Positions 52,473 to 62,840 of a DNA stretch of 64,000 bases are shown one piece after another. Made by a program: the position numbers and the translations under genes. Source of the stretch: Methyloprofundus sp. (GTDB lineage: Bacteria; Pseudomonadota; Gammaproteobacteria; Methylococcales; Methylomonadaceae); assembly GCA_016592635.1 (NCBI GenBank), contig AP023240.1:1488001-1552000 (forward strand), read 5' to 3'. A model generated the notes under the pieces. The model was not told where the DNA came from, did not search any database, and saw nothing but the letters and a program-made list of their open reading frames with translations. How positions within the stretch are numbered: the first letter of the stretch is position 1; each line of letters opens with the position of its first letter.

Positions 52473-53528
52473 GTGGATATTTTAAGTTCGGCAATTTATC
52501 AGGATTTTAAAGAACAAGGTTTGTTGGTGGCGCATTTAGGTGTTGTTATGCAGGTAACCAATATTGTTCCGGCAGAAGGTGCAGGTCTAGGGGATTTGGT
52601 TTTTGTTGAACATGAAAAATATTTATCGGTAGCTCTTGCCGCTGGGGTGTCGGCAATTGTAACGACTCAAACTATTGCTGACACTATTGAGCCTAAAGAA
52701 ATGGCTGTTTTGGTAGCACCTAATGTGCGTATGGCTATGGCTTATTTGCGCCAGAAATACACAGACAGAGATGTGTATGACTCTGAATGGGGGCGTATTC
52801 ATACTACTGCGGTAATACATGAATCAGTACATGTTCCAGGTGATGCTGTTATTGGGCCGGGAGTGGTTATTGGGGCGCGTGTTGCTTTAGGTTCTAAAGT
52901 GGTCATTATGGCCAATTCGGTTGTAGAATTTGATGCAATAATCGGTGCTCGAACTGTTATTTATCCTAGCTGTGTGGTGTCATATGATTGCCATATAGGG
53001 GATGACTGCATATTAAAAGCAGGTTGTGTGATTGGAAGTGATGGGCAGGGCTTTGCGCAGGATGAGCAGCGCAGACATCATCGAATTCCACAGACAGGGC
53101 GTGTTGTCATTGGCCATAAGGTAGTGATCGGTTCGGTTACGACCATTGACAGAGCTGCTTATACTGAAACTAAAGTGCATGATGGCTGTATTATTGATGC
53201 GCAGTGTCATCTTGCACATAATGTGATTATTGAAGAGGATTGTATTTTAGTGGCACAAACGGGAATTGCAGGTTCCAGTCACTTTGGTAAGCGTGTGATT
53301 GCATCTGGTCAGACTGGAGTTTTGGATCATGTGCATATTCCTGACGATACGGTGCTGTTACACAGGGCGGGTATACATAGTAGTATAAAAAAATCGGGGA
53401 TATATGCTTATGGACCAGTACAGCCTTTTAAGAAATACGCAAAAAATATTGCCATCTTTCAGCGCTTAGGTGAGGTATGGTCGCGTTTGAAAAAATTAGA
53501 GAAGCAAGTTGCAGAACTTACTAAATAA
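52473..53528 (+). CDS. lpxD: UDP-3-O-acylglucosamine N-acyltransferase-like LpxD
   Basis: The 351-residue protein starts at GTG 52473, six bases after GGAG; an ATG at 52471 is in the wrong frame. An N-terminal uridine-binding-like domain (about 1-100; [20 protein letters not shown]) is followed by a left-handed beta-helix of hexapeptide repeats ([40 protein letters not shown]) with [19 protein letters not shown] and the catalytic His in [13 protein letters not shown]. The C-terminal helix ([15 protein letters not shown]) is family-typical. LpxD adds the second acyl chain in lipid A synthesis. It is away from the usual lpxD-fabZ-lpxA cluster and could be a paralogue of a canonical one. Confidence 0.85.
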   Translation: MDILSSAIYQDFKEQGLLVAHLGVVMQVTNIVPAEGAGLGDLVFVEHEKYLSVALAAGVSAIVTTQTIADTIEPKEMAVLVAPNVRMAMAYLRQKYTDRDVYDSEWGRIHTTAVIHESVHVPGDAVIGPGVVIGARVALGSKVVIMANSVVEFDAIIGARTVIYPSCVVSYDCHIGDDCILKAGCVIGSDGQGFAQDEQRRHHRIPQTGRVVIGHKVVIGSVTTIDRAAYTETKVHDGCIIDAQCHLAHNVIIEEDCILVAQTGIAGSSHFGKRVIASGQTGVLDHVHIPDDTVLLHRAGIHSSIKKSGIYAYGPVQPFKKYAKNIAIFQRLGEVWSRLKKLEKQVAELTK

Positions 53529-53551
53529 TAATAAATACGGTACAGATTGAA

Positions 53552-54958
53552 ATGTCAGAAAAAACTTTATATGACAAGCTTTGGAAAGATCATGTGGTGC
53601 ACACGGAAGATGATGGCTCATCATTAATTTATATTGATAGGCAGTTGGTGCATGAGGTTACCTCGCCACAGGCTTTTGAAGGTTTACGTTTGGCAGGTAG
53701 AAAGCCATGGCGTACTGAGCGCAATCTTGCGGTAGCAGATCATAACGTACCTACGACAGATAGAAGTGCTGGAATTACTGATCCTGTGGCGCGCTTACAA
53801 GTTGCAACATTGGATAAAAATTGTGCTGAATTTGGGATCACTGAATTTACCATGACTGATGTAAGGCAGGGAATTGTACATGTCATTGGGCCTGAGCAGG
53901 GTGCGACATTGCCAGGTATGACAATTGTTTGTGGTGATTCGCATACGTCTACGCATGGTGCCTCGGGGGCGCTTGCTTTCGGTATTGGTACATCAGAGGT
54001 GGAGCATGCTCTTGCTACTCAATGTTTGATCCAAAAAAAATCAAAAAACTTTTTGATTAAAGTCAATGGTCATGTCGGTGTTGGTATTACTGCAAAAGAT
54101 ATAGTCTTGGCTATTATTGGCGAGATTGGTACCGCAGGTGGTACTGGGTATGCCATTGAGTTTGCTGGTACAGCAATTACTGATTTGTCTATGGAAGGGC
54201 GAATGACTGTTTGTAATATGGCAATTGAAGCTGGTGCTAGAGCGGGTCTTATTGCAGTTGATGATATTACAATTGAATATTATCGTGACAGACCCTACTC
54301 GCCAAAAGGTGAGGATTGGTTAATGGCAACCAGAGCATGGGAAAAGCTGCATTCAGATGTAGATGCGACCTTCGATAAGGTGGTTGAAATTGATGCTGAA
54401 GTAATTCAGCCGCAAGTAACATGGGGTACTTCACCTGAAATGGTTGTTGCTGTTGGTGATAAAGTACCAAATCCAATTGATGAGTTTGATCTTGTTAAGC
54501 AGCAGAGTATGCAAACGGCTTTGGATTATATGGGCTTGAAAGCAGAGCAGGCGATTACTGATATCAGTATTGATAAGGTTTTTATTGGTTCATGTACTAA
54601 CTCAAGAATTGAAGATTTGCGTGCTGCGGCACAGGTTGTTGCTGGTAAGCAACGCGCAGAAAATGTGACCTTAGCACTAGTAGTACCTGGTTCTGGATTG
54701 GTTAAGCAGCAGGCTGAAAAAGAAGGTTTGGATAAGGTTTTTATTGCGGCTGGTTTTGAATGGCGCGAACCTGGTTGCTCAATGTGTTTAGCAATGAATG
54801 CAGATAAATTAGAGGCAGGTGAGCGTTGTGCATCGACTTCAAATCGAAATTTTGAAGGTCGCCAGGGCTACGGTGGACGTACTCATTTGGTCAGTCCTGA
54901 AATGGCAGCGGCAGCGGGTATAGCAGGACATTTTGTTGATATAAGAGAGTGGATATAA
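53552..54958 (+). CDS. leuC: 3-isopropylmalate dehydratase large subunit
   Basis: The 468-residue aconitase-family subunit carries the [4Fe-4S] cluster of isopropylmalate isomerase. Active-site features include [20 protein letters not shown], the HNVPTTDRS loop, [20 protein letters not shown] near residue 135, the cluster Cys in [18 protein letters not shown] near 350, and the pair in [15 protein letters not shown] near 410-413. All three cluster Cys are present. It is the first gene of the leuCDB-asd group and works with LeuD seven bases downstream. Confidence 0.97.
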   Translation: MSEKTLYDKLWKDHVVHTEDDGSSLIYIDRQLVHEVTSPQAFEGLRLAGRKPWRTERNLAVADHNVPTTDRSAGITDPVARLQVATLDKNCAEFGITEFTMTDVRQGIVHVIGPEQGATLPGMTIVCGDSHTSTHGASGALAFGIGTSEVEHALATQCLIQKKSKNFLIKVNGHVGVGITAKDIVLAIIGEIGTAGGTGYAIEFAGTAITDLSMEGRMTVCNMAIEAGARAGLIAVDDITIEYYRDRPYSPKGEDWLMATRAWEKLHSDVDATFDKVVEIDAEVIQPQVTWGTSPEMVVAVGDKVPNPIDEFDLVKQQSMQTALDYMGLKAEQAITDISIDKVFIGSCTNSRIEDLRAAAQVVAGKQRAENVTLALVVPGSGLVKQQAEKEGLDKVFIAAGFEWREPGCSMCLAMNADKLEAGERCASTSNRNFEGRQGYGGRTHLVSPEMAAAAGIAGHFVDIREWI

Positions 54959-54965
54959 GGAGATT

Positions 54966-55610
54966 ATGATGCGAGCATTTACTAAAATTACTGCCATTGT
55001 TGCTCCTTTGGATAGAGCTAATGTGGATACCGATGCCATTATTCCCAAGCAATTTTTAAAATCAATTCGGCGTGCTGGTTTTGGGCCTTATTTATTTGAT
55101 GAGTGGCGTTATGAGGATATTGGTGAGCCTGAAATGGACTGCACTGATCGGCCATTAAAAAAAGATTTTGTACTCAATAACCCAGACTATAAAGATGCAA
55201 GTATTTTATTGACTCGGGAGAATTTTGGTTGTGGTTCTTCAAGGGAGCATGCTCCTTGGGCGTTAGAGGATTATGGTTTTCGAGCTGTGATTGCTTCTAG
55301 TTTTGCAGATATTTTTTATAACAATTGTTTTAAAAATGGCATTTTGCCAATCGTCTTATCTGCTGAGTTGATTGATGGTTTATTTCAACAAGTGTCGACT
55401 GGTTATCAGTTAAGCATTGATTTGGAAGCGCAAACTATCATGACTCCAAGTGGAAAAGAAATTACATTTGAAATTGATACTGCTAGAAAATATCGTCTGT
55501 TTAATGGTTTGGATGATATTGCTTTATCTCTACTGCAAGCCGATAAAATAAAAGAATACGAAACTGAGCGTGCTAAACGCGCCCCTTGGTTGTTTGTTGG
55601 GTCGCGTTAA
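54966..55610 (+). CDS. leuD: 3-isopropylmalate dehydratase small subunit
   Basis: The 214-residue protein completes the isomerase. The signature [20 protein letters not shown] near residue 15 and [20 protein letters not shown] near 80 show the swivel-domain substrate loop, and [20 protein letters not shown] the connecting part. The end [17 protein letters not shown] is typical. The start is either of two adjacent ATGs (54966 or 54969); AAGGAG at 54957-54962 leaves seven bases to the second, which is slightly favoured. It follows leuC closely, so the subunits are produced together. Confidence 0.96.
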   Translation: MMRAFTKITAIVAPLDRANVDTDAIIPKQFLKSIRRAGFGPYLFDEWRYEDIGEPEMDCTDRPLKKDFVLNNPDYKDASILLTRENFGCGSSREHAPWALEDYGFRAVIASSFADIFYNNCFKNGILPIVLSAELIDGLFQQVSTGYQLSIDLEAQTIMTPSGKEITFEIDTARKYRLFNGLDDIALSLLQADKIKEYETERAKRAPWLFVGSR

Positions 55611-55655
55611 AGTTTTAAAATATAAGAATTAATTGAGAGAAAGGTTTACAGGTAA

Positions 55656-56750
55656 ATGACACAGAAAATTGCAGTATTACCAGGTGATGGTATCGGTCCT
55701 GAAATTGTAGTGGAAGCTATTAAAGTACTGGAATATTTAAATACCGATATGGATTTAGGATTGGAGTTTGAGTATGGACTAATTGGTGGTGCAGCTTATG
55801 ATGAGACTGGCTCGCCATTTCCTGATGCGACTATTGCTTTAGTTAAGCAAGCAGATGCCGTTTTGTTAGGTGCTGTGGGAGGTTATAAGTGGGAGTCACT
55901 TGATATTGCCGTGCGTCCTGAGAAAGGCTTGTTGGGATTGCGTTCTGAGTTGCAATTGTTTTCTAATTTACGCCCTGCAATTTTATATCCACAATTGGCT
56001 GGTGCGTCAACACTGAAGCCTGAAGTGGTTTCGGGGCTTGATATTATGATTGTGCGCGAGTTGACTGGTGGGATTTATTTTGGTCAGCCTCGTGGTGTCA
56101 GAGTGCTGGAAAATGGCGAGAAGCAAGGCTATAACACACTTGTTTATAGTGAATCTGAGATACGTCGTATTGGGCATTCTGCGTTTAAAATTGCTCAAAA
56201 GCGCAATAAGCGCTTATGTTCGGTTGATAAGGCAAATGTTTTGGAATGTACTGAGTTGTGGCGTGAAGTCATGACTGAAATTTCTGCTGAGTATCCTGAT
56301 GTAGAGCTGAGTCATATGTATGTTGATAATGCTTCTATGCAATTAGTGCGCGCGCCCAAGCAGTTTGATACGATGGTAACTACTAATATGTTTGGGGATA
56401 TTTTATCGGATACTGCGTCAATGTTGACGGGATCAATTGGAATGCTGCCCTCTGCATCCTTGGATGTTAATGGTAAGGGTATGTATGAGCCCATTCATGG
56501 CTCTGCACCTGATATTGCAGGAAAAAGTATAGCAAACCCTTTGGCAACTATTTTGTCTGCTGCCATGATGATGCGTTATACATTTAATCAAGCTGAAGCG
56601 GCTGATCGTATTGAACAAGCAGTAAATGATGCTTTGAATTTGCATGTTCGTACTGCAGATATTTATTCGGAAGGCATGCAAAAAGTAAGTACCTCAGAAA
56701 TGGGTGATGCAGTAATAAGAGCTTTAAAGGTGAGAGCAAGCAATGACTAA
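55656..56750 (+). CDS. leuB: 3-isopropylmalate dehydrogenase
   Basis: The 364-residue NAD-dependent enzyme decarboxylates 3-isopropylmalate. Signatures: [20 protein letters not shown] at the N terminus, [20 protein letters not shown] near residue 75-95, the [16 protein letters not shown] motif near 140, [15 protein letters not shown] near 195, and the metal/substrate loop [19 protein letters not shown] near 225-245 and [20 protein letters not shown] near 275. The length is typical. It overlaps asd by eight bases. Confidence 0.97.
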   Translation: MTQKIAVLPGDGIGPEIVVEAIKVLEYLNTDMDLGLEFEYGLIGGAAYDETGSPFPDATIALVKQADAVLLGAVGGYKWESLDIAVRPEKGLLGLRSELQLFSNLRPAILYPQLAGASTLKPEVVSGLDIMIVRELTGGIYFGQPRGVRVLENGEKQGYNTLVYSESEIRRIGHSAFKIAQKRNKRLCSVDKANVLECTELWREVMTEISAEYPDVELSHMYVDNASMQLVRAPKQFDTMVTTNMFGDILSDTASMLTGSIGMLPSASLDVNGKGMYEPIHGSAPDIAGKSIANPLATILSAAMMMRYTFNQAEAADRIEQAVNDALNLHVRTADIYSEGMQKVSTSEMGDAVIRALKVRASND

Positions 56751-57765
56751 AAAATATAATGTTGCAATTGTCGGTGCAACGGGAGCGGTTGGCGAAGCAA
56801 TAATCTCTATTTTGGAAGAGCGTAAATTTCCAGTTGACAGGGTTTATGCATTGGCTAGTGCTCGTTCTGCAGGTAAGCGTATCCCTTTTAATGGGAGAAG
56901 TCTTGTGGTACAAGATTTGGCAGAGTTTGATTTTTCTAAAGCAAATATAGGCTTATTTTCAGCTGGAGCTTCGATTTCTGCAGAATACGCTCCAATTGCA
57001 GCTGCAGCTGGTTGTGTCGTCATTGATAATACTTCACAGTTTCGTTATGACGATGATATTCCTTTAGTTGTGCCTGAGGTAAATCCGACTAGTATTGCAG
57101 AACATAAAGTAAAAGGAATTATTGCTAATCCAAACTGTTCAACAATTCAAATGTTGGTTGCTTTAAAGCCGATTCATGATGCAGTTGGTATTGAGCGTGT
57201 TAATGTCTGTACGTATCAGGCGGTATCGGGGTCTGGGAAGGAAGGGATTGAAGAAGTTGTCACGCAGACTGGGCAGTTGCTAAATGGCAAGCCGATTACT
57301 TCAAAGGTATACCCTAAACAAATTGCGTTTAATGTCTTGCCTCAAATTGATGTTTTTATGGATAATGGCTATACCAAAGAAGAAATGAAAATGGTATGGG
57401 AAACCAAAAAAATTATGGGTGATGAAAATATTCAGGTTAACCCAACTGCTGTACGGGTTCCCGTTTTTTATGGTCACTCTGAAGCTATTCATATTGAAAC
57501 GCGTGAAAAAATATCGGTTGAGCGTGTGCGTGAGCTTTTAGCGGCAACTGTGGGCATAACTGTTATGGATGAGCGAGTGGATGGAGGCTACCCAACAGCT
57601 GTAACTGAGTCTTCAGGCAATGATGATGTGTTTGTAGGGCGTATCAGAGAGGATATTTCGCATGAAAAAGGCATTAACTTATGGGTGGTTGCTGATAATG
57701 TGCGTAAAGGTGCGGCTTTAAATACTGTACAAATCGCTGAAGAGTTGGTAAAAAATTATATCTAG
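56743..57765 (+). CDS. asd: Aspartate-semialdehyde dehydrogenase
   Basis: The 340-residue NADP-dependent enzyme makes aspartate semialdehyde for lysine, threonine, methionine and diaminopimelate. It begins with the Rossmann motif [20 protein letters not shown], has the catalytic Cys in [20 protein letters not shown] near residue 130, the [16 protein letters not shown] loop, and the substrate Arg/His motif [16 protein letters not shown] near 240 (His). It overlaps leuB and precedes fimV, as in Pseudomonas and relatives. Confidence 0.96.
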   Translation: MTKKYNVAIVGATGAVGEAIISILEERKFPVDRVYALASARSAGKRIPFNGRSLVVQDLAEFDFSKANIGLFSAGASISAEYAPIAAAAGCVVIDNTSQFRYDDDIPLVVPEVNPTSIAEHKVKGIIANPNCSTIQMLVALKPIHDAVGIERVNVCTYQAVSGSGKEGIEEVVTQTGQLLNGKPITSKVYPKQIAFNVLPQIDVFMDNGYTKEEMKMVWETKKIMGDENIQVNPTAVRVPVFYGHSEAIHIETREKISVERVRELLAATVGITVMDERVDGGYPTAVTESSGNDDVFVGRIREDISHEKGINLWVVADNVRKGAALNTVQIAEELVKNYI

Positions 57766-57827
57766 GCTAAACTTATTTATATGTTTGGCTGTATTTTAGG
57801 TGGAAAACTTGTGGGAAGGAGAGAGTG

Positions 57828-60521
57828 GTGCATAAAATGAAGAAAACTTTAGTGGCTATGTCTTTACTAGCTCCTATGGCTGCACATTCATTGGGCATTG
57901 GCGACATTAAATTGCATTCAGCATTAAATCAAAAGCTTGATGCTGAGATTGCCCTTTCTTTGACGGCTGATGAGGCAATTTCTGATATAAAAGTTTCTTT
58001 GGCGCCGCCTAATAAATTTGATGAAGCAGGGATAGCTTGGAGCTATTTTGCATCTACCATTAAATTTAAGCCAATCTTGAAAAAGAGTGGTCAGGTAATC
58101 ATTAAGTTAACGTCAAATGAGGTTGTACAAGAGCCTTTCTTGGATTTTTTAGTTGAAGTTAGTTGGCCTAAAGGGGATATTTTTAAAGAATTCACTGTGC
58201 TAGTGGATCCCCCTATTGTTTATCAGCAGCCAAGTATTAGTGCGCCCAAAGCCGCAATAAATAAGGCATCACCGAGTGCTCAAAAAAATGCGCAAGATGG
58301 TCGAGTTGATTATAGTGGTTTGGCGGTAGAAGGACGATATGGTCCAACAAAAAGAAATGATTCATTGTGGAAAGTTGCTAAAAAAATAAATAAGCATAGC
58401 GATGTTTCTGTAGAGCAAATGATGATGGCTTTGTATAAAGCCAACCCTGGTGCATTTTATAAGAAGAATGTTAATGCATTGATGGAAGGGAAAACGCTAA
58501 AAATTCCTGAAAAGTCTGATTTGGTTACTTTAACTAAGCGTCAGGCAAATGCAAAGTTTTATCGGCAAATGGCTGTTTGGGAAGGTAAGGCGATTGTGGA
58601 GCCTGAGGTACAAGTTGTTGCTGATAGGCCAAGTAATAATCAGTTGAAATTGGTTCCTCCTGTTGAAGATTCGCTTGAGCAAGCTAATTATATAACGGCA
58701 AATACTGAGGAAGGTCAAAAGTTAAATTCTCAAAATAAACAGTTGCAACAGAGGCTAGCAAATTTAGAGAAACAATTTTCTATTATGCAAAATATGCTGG
58801 CAATTAAAGACCAGCAATTAGCAGCGTTGCAAAATAAAGAGTTTGATCTTGAAGTACCTGTCAGTACACCTGATGTTATCCAAGATGAGGTGCTTGTTGA
58901 TAATGATGATGATGTTGAATCAGCAGTTGTTGTACCTGAGTTATCAGAGCCGCTTGCTACAGGTGTACAGGATGTAGAAGATGGGGATACTGAAAAATCT
59001 GAGCTAGGGGTTGATGTTGATGGTAGTCGATTAGTAGATACATCTGTCACTGTTACATCTAAAAAAGAACCAGCTCTTGAGGTTACTCCTGCTATCCCCC
59101 CTGTCCAGGCTATTCAAGAAGGTGTTGTGCCGCAAGAATCTGGTATTAATTACACTTATTTAGGTTGGGGAGTTTTTGGGTTATTGGCACTCACTGGGAT
59201 CGGCTTAGTCTTATGGCGTAGGCGTCAGGCTGAAGAGGAGCTGAATGAAAACAGCATGTTTGCTGCATCAAGTGAGATTGTGTTACCTGAGGATGATGAC
59301 GAAGACGGTATAGTGGTTCCTGTTTTTGATGAAATACCTTCTTATGATGTAGGTACAGTTGGAGAGAGTTCCTTTTTAAGTGAGTTCACGCCTAGTGATT
59401 TTGGTGTGTTTGAGACTGATCAGGCAGAAATTGACCCAACAGCTGAAACAGATGTTTATTTAGCGTATGGTCGCTACCAGCAAGCTGAAGACTTGATGCG
59501 ACAAGCTATTACTGATCATCCTGATAAAGATGAGTATAAGCTTAAGTTACTAGAGATCTTTTATGCTAGTGAAAATGAGGAGGGGTTTGAGCTATTTGCA
59601 AATACATTAATCTCTGAAGGTAAAAATACAGACCTCAATTTCTGGTCTAAGGTTTCAGAAATGGGATCGGAAATTATCCCTGATTCTCCTCTATTCTCTT
59701 CTGAGCTCAGGGAGTCAAAATTTGAAGCGACTGACTTGGAGGATGAGTCTTTGAGTTTGGTGGATGAGCCGTCGTCGAGTGTCAGTGTTGCTTCTGAAGC
59801 GGTGCCTGATGCAATTGATGTGGCTGTGGGTGATGAAGCAGATAACTCTGATATTGATTTTGATTTAAGCTCATTTGCCTTGACAGATGATGTAGAAGAA
59901 CGAGTTGAAGAATCGAGTGAGCTTGATAATTTGGACTTTGATTTAAGTTCATTTGAATCAGTTGATGCAGCAGATGTGGCAGTTGCTGATGAGCCTAAGG
60001 TGCCTGAAGATCTGGATTCGTTTGACTTTGATTTTGATGATGCAGGAAATTCGGGTGCAATCGAGTCTCCGCAGTTGAATGTTGATGAAAATCAAGATAT
60101 AGGTTTAGATGAGTTTGATTTTTCTGCCGATGTAAAGGCTGATATAAATGAAGATGTGACTTTAAATGAGTCTGAGCTTGGATCTAACTCTGGTCTTGAT
60201 GTTGAAACTCCAAGTGTTGCAAATATAAATTCTGACTCTGAACATAGTTCTTTTGATTTTGATTTTGATTTTGATGAGGTTCCTAGTGCACCTCAAGTTT
60301 CTGCAGAGTCGGCAGTTGAGTCTTTGGGACAAGACGATCTAAATTTGGAGGTTTCTGACTTAACTGATATGGATGAGTATGAAACGAAAATAGATTTGGC
60401 TAAAGCCTATATTGATATGGGAGATGCGGTCGCAGCAAAAGAAATAGCACAAGAAGTTGTGGAAAAGGGTAGTGATGCACAGAAAAAAGAAGCATTAGCA
60501 CTCATAGAGACTTTGGGTTAG
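57828..60521 (+). CDS. fimV: FimV-like peptidoglycan-binding protein
   Basis: The product is about 897 residues from GTG 57828, six bases after AAGGAG; an ATG at 57837 (fifteen bases away) is an alternative. A signal peptide (KKTLVAMSLLAPMAAHS) is followed by the FimV N-terminal domain (LGIGDIKLHSALNQKLDAEI), a LysM-type segment (DSLWKVAKKINKHSDVSVEQ, ANPGAFYKKNVNALMEG) near residue 190-250, a coiled-coil stretch (about 295-335), a membrane helix (YLGWGVFGLLALTGIGLVLW), then a long acidic cytoplasmic part with FDFDFDF and LDFDLSSFES repeats, ending in the conserved FimV C terminus DEYETKIDLAKAYIDMGDAV. FimV organises polar type IV pili and chemosensing. Gene order with asd matches Pseudomonas, but truA is missing next to it. 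Confidence 0.92.
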   Translation: MHKMKKTLVAMSLLAPMAAHSLGIGDIKLHSALNQKLDAEIALSLTADEAISDIKVSLAPPNKFDEAGIAWSYFASTIKFKPILKKSGQVIIKLTSNEVVQEPFLDFLVEVSWPKGDIFKEFTVLVDPPIVYQQPSISAPKAAINKASPSAQKNAQDGRVDYSGLAVEGRYGPTKRNDSLWKVAKKINKHSDVSVEQMMMALYKANPGAFYKKNVNALMEGKTLKIPEKSDLVTLTKRQANAKFYRQMAVWEGKAIVEPEVQVVADRPSNNQLKLVPPVEDSLEQANYITANTEEGQKLNSQNKQLQQRLANLEKQFSIMQNMLAIKDQQLAALQNKEFDLEVPVSTPDVIQDEVLVDNDDDVESAVVVPELSEPLATGVQDVEDGDTEKSELGVDVDGSRLVDTSVTVTSKKEPALEVTPAIPPVQAIQEGVVPQESGINYTYLGWGVFGLLALTGIGLVLWRRRQAEEELNENSMFAASSEIVLPEDDDEDGIVVPVFDEIPSYDVGTVGESSFLSEFTPSDFGVFETDQAEIDPTAETDVYLAYGRYQQAEDLMRQAITDHPDKDEYKLKLLEIFYASENEEGFELFANTLISEGKNTDLNFWSKVSEMGSEIIPDSPLFSSELRESKFEATDLEDESLSLVDEPSSSVSVASEAVPDAIDVAVGDEADNSDIDFDLSSFALTDDVEERVEESSELDNLDFDLSSFESVDAADVAVADEPKVPEDLDSFDFDFDDAGNSGAIESPQLNVDENQDIGLDEFDFSADVKADINEDVTLNESELGSNSGLDVETPSVANINSDSEHSSFDFDFDFDEVPSAPQVSAESAVESLGQDDLNLEVSDLTDMDEYETKIDLAKAYIDMGDAVAAKEIAQEVVEKGSDAQKKEALALIETLG

Positions 60522-60693
60522 TTTTATCCTAGACCAGTTGCACTTGATTTTTTATAGCTAGTGCTATGCCCTTAAATAATTAATAATTTATCTGTATTGT
60601 AGGGCTTAGTAGGGTGCGCAGAATTTGTAGCCTGTATCTCGATTTATTGTTGATTTAAGAGGTGAGGTATTTGTTTGATCTTGCCTTGCAAGC

Positions 60694-60737
60694 AAAAAAA
60701 ATCCCCTTATTTAGAAATAAATAAGGGGATTTTTTTG
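60694..60737. terminator. Bidirectional terminator between fimV and rpoH
   Basis: AAAAAAATCCCCTTATTTA and its reverse complement (ending in a T run) form a long stem with a GAAA loop. Both flanks have A and T runs, so the element can end the fimV and rpoH transcripts, which converge here. Confidence 0.95.
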
Positions 60738-60751
60738 TGTAAAAAATTAAT

Positions 60752-61609
60752 TTAAGCTGCGATACTTACTGCGCCTTTTAGTTTCCTCATGGCATTTTTT
60801 TCTAACTGCCTGATGCGTTCAGCAGATACGTTATAGCGCTCTGCCAGTTCATGCAAAGTCATTTTTTTCTCAGTTAGCCAGCGACTAGTAACAATGTCTT
60901 GGCTGCGTTCATCTAGGTCTTGTATTGCATTGCTGAGCAGGCTTTCTTTATGTTCTTTCCAGTCTGCATTTTCAAGCATCAGGGCAGGATCTGCGTTATG
61001 TTGCTCTAAATAAGAGACTGGCGCACTAAATGATTCTTCATTCGAATCTGATTCGGGCAGATCAAAAGCCATGTCCTTCCCATCTAGGCGTGTCTCCATC
61101 TCGTAAACTGTCTTGAGGTCTACGTTTAGGTTTTCTGCAATGGCTTCTGCTTCATCTTTAGAGAGCCAGCCAATATTCTTCTTCGACTTTCTTAAATTAA
61201 AGAATATTTTGCGCTGAGATTTTGTCGTAGCAACTTTTACTATGCGCCAGTTTTTAATGACATATTCATGAATTTCAGCACGAATCCAGTGCACAGCAAA
61301 CGATACTAGGCGAATGTTTAGGTCAGGGTTGAAACGTTTGACTGCTTTCATTAAGCCTATATTGCCTTCTTGGACAATATCATTCATCGGCAGGCCATAG
61401 CCGTTATAACCTCGCGCTACATGAGCAACAAAGCGTAGATTTGCCATAACCAGTTGTTTTGCAGCATCAAGATCTTCCTCATCTCGATAGAGCCTCGCTA
61501 AGGCACGCTCTTGTTCTGCATTTAATTTATTAGTTTGACCAACAATATTAAGGTAAGAATCAAAATTCTCAGCTGTTAATGTAATAGGCAAGGCTAATGA
61601 ATTAGACAT
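60752..61609 (-). CDS. rpoH: RNA polymerase heat-shock sigma factor sigma-32
   Basis: The 285-residue factor matches RpoH: region 1.2 LNAEQERALARLYRDEEDLD, region 2 NLRFVAHVARGYNGYGLPMN and DIVQEGNIGLMKAVKRFNPD, LVSFAVHWIRAEIHEYVIKN, the RpoH box KSQRKIFFNLRKSKKNIGWL, and region 4 ELAERYNVSAERIRQLEKNA. The ATG at 61609 is supported by GGAG seven bases upstream; a longer frame to 61648 runs into the operator. It directs RNA polymerase to heat-shock promoters. A perfect CIRCE operator lies 33 bases upstream of the start. Confidence 0.96.
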   Translation of the reverse strand: MSNSLALPITLTAENFDSYLNIVGQTNKLNAEQERALARLYRDEEDLDAAKQLVMANLRFVAHVARGYNGYGLPMNDIVQEGNIGLMKAVKRFNPDLNIRLVSFAVHWIRAEIHEYVIKNWRIVKVATTKSQRKIFFNLRKSKKNIGWLSKDEAEAIAENLNVDLKTVYEMETRLDGKDMAFDLPESDSNEESFSAPVSYLEQHNADPALMLENADWKEHKESLLSNAIQDLDERSQDIVTSRWLTEKKMTLHELAERYNVSAERIRQLEKNAMRKLKGAVSIAA

Positions 61610-61641
61610 GTAAAACTCCAATAATTGAACATATTGTGATT

Positions 61642-61668
61642 TTAGCACTCAATAGATAAGAGTGCTAA
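61642..61668. promoter_or_regulatory. CIRCE operator (HrcA site) upstream of rpoH
   Basis: TTAGCACTC, nine bases, GAGTGCTAA: the exact CIRCE consensus, the binding site of the heat-shock repressor HrcA. The centre is 46 bases before the rpoH ATG on the minus strand. A possible sigma-32-like promoter lies directly upstream: CTTGAA (minus strand, 61694-61699) and ATTCATTT (61672-61679) with 14 bases between. Transcription would then start at or next to the CIRCE site, its usual position. Confidence 0.9.
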
Positions 61669-61756
61669 TAAAAATGAATTATTTGCGAAGTCATTCAAGA
61701 AATAGTGTAAATATAGGGTAAAATAGTCGTTTAATAAATTAAATTAAGATACGGTA

Positions 61757-61942
61757 ATGGATAATAAATTATTAGATATTCTGGCATGTCCACTATGCAA
61801 AAGCCCTTTAGTTTACGATAAAGTGGCGCAAGAGCTTATTTGTAAAATAGATCGACTTGCTTTTCCTGTTAGAGATGGTATTCCGGTAATGTTAGAGGAT
61901 GAAGCGCGTAAATTAACCAGTGAAGATATAGATAAATTGTAA
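61757..61942 (+). CDS. Trm112-family protein (YcaR-like)
   Basis: The 61-residue protein begins [20 protein letters not shown], with a CxxC zinc-like motif, and continues with [20 protein letters not shown], as in the bacterial Trm112 family. In other bacteria it lies before kdsB, as here, with one base of overlap (stop TAA and ATG share the A). Its role is not settled; it may act as a small activator of methyltransferases or other partners. The short divergent gap to rpoH contains the CIRCE site, which is much closer to rpoH. Confidence 0.9.
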   Translation: MDNKLLDILACPLCKSPLVYDKVAQELICKIDRLAFPVRDGIPVMLEDEARKLTSEDIDKL

Positions 61943-62703
61943 TGAGTAAGGCTTTTAAAGTTGTGATTCCTGCTAGATATGCTTCCTCTAGGTTGCCTGG
62001 TAAGCCACTAATTGATATTGCAGGTAAGCCAATGGTGCTCCATGTTTGTGATCGGGCAAAAGAAGCAGGGGCGGCTGAGATAGTAGTCGCAACTGATGAT
62101 ACGAGAATCTTGGATGTAGTTAAGAATTATGGTTTTGATGCAGTGATGACTAGCTCTGCACACCATAGTGGTACAGAGCGTTTGGCTGAAGTGACGGAGC
62201 TTTATAGTTGGGACAGTGATGATATTATTGTTAACCTGCAAGGGGATGAGCCGTTAATCCCACCTGAATATATTGCTTTGGCTGCAAGTGCGTTAGCGCA
62301 GCAGTCAGTGGCAGGAATAGCAACTTTAGCTGCTGAAATAACAGCAACTGAAGAAATTTTTAATTCTAATGCAGTAAAAGTTGTTTTAGATAAACATAGT
62401 TATGCCTTATATTTTAGTCGTGCTGCTATTCCATGGGATAGAGAAGGCTTTAAGCAAGCTGAATTAAAACAGGCAAAAGAGAGTATTTATTTGCGGCATA
62501 TTGGTATGTATGCCTATCGGGTTAGTTTCTTGCGGCGTTATATACAGTGGGATACATCAATACTTGAGGGTATAGAAATGCTGGAGCAACTAAGAATTCT
62601 TTGGGAAGGTGAAAAAATATTAGTTGCTAAAGTTGCTGTTACACCAGAGGCTGGTGTTGATACTGACGAAGATTTAAAAAGAGTCGCACGAAAATTGATT
62701 TAG
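61942..62703 (+). CDS. kdsB: 3-deoxy-manno-octulosonate cytidylyltransferase
   Basis: The 253-residue enzyme activates KDO as CMP-KDO for lipopolysaccharide synthesis. It has the nucleotide-binding loop VVIPARYASSRLPGKPLIDI near residue 7, HVCDRAKEAGAAEIVVATDD, SAHHSGTERLAEV near 75, DIIVNLQGDEPLIPPEYIAL near 95, and RHIGMYAYRVSFLRRYIQWD near 185. The length is standard. It follows the Trm112-like gene with one base of overlap. Confidence 0.96.
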   Translation: MSKAFKVVIPARYASSRLPGKPLIDIAGKPMVLHVCDRAKEAGAAEIVVATDDTRILDVVKNYGFDAVMTSSAHHSGTERLAEVTELYSWDSDDIIVNLQGDEPLIPPEYIALAASALAQQSVAGIATLAAEITATEEIFNSNAVKVVLDKHSYALYFSRAAIPWDREGFKQAELKQAKESIYLRHIGMYAYRVSFLRRYIQWDTSILEGIEMLEQLRILWEGEKILVAKVAVTPEAGVDTDEDLKRVARKLI

Positions 62704-62840
62704 GGGTGACTCAATAATACTGGAAAGTTTTGGTTTGGGTATTGTTGAGCCCTTGTGCTTTAAGTGTTGTGCAGGTTTAAGGCTCCATTATTTACTACCC
62801 AATATAATGGGGCGTTATGCGAAATTGTGGCTAATGTTCT

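Noticed and set aside
62710..62749. 11-bp hairpin after kdsB (CTCAATAATAC and a near-perfect complement)
   Set aside because: No T tract on either strand; too weak to call a terminator.
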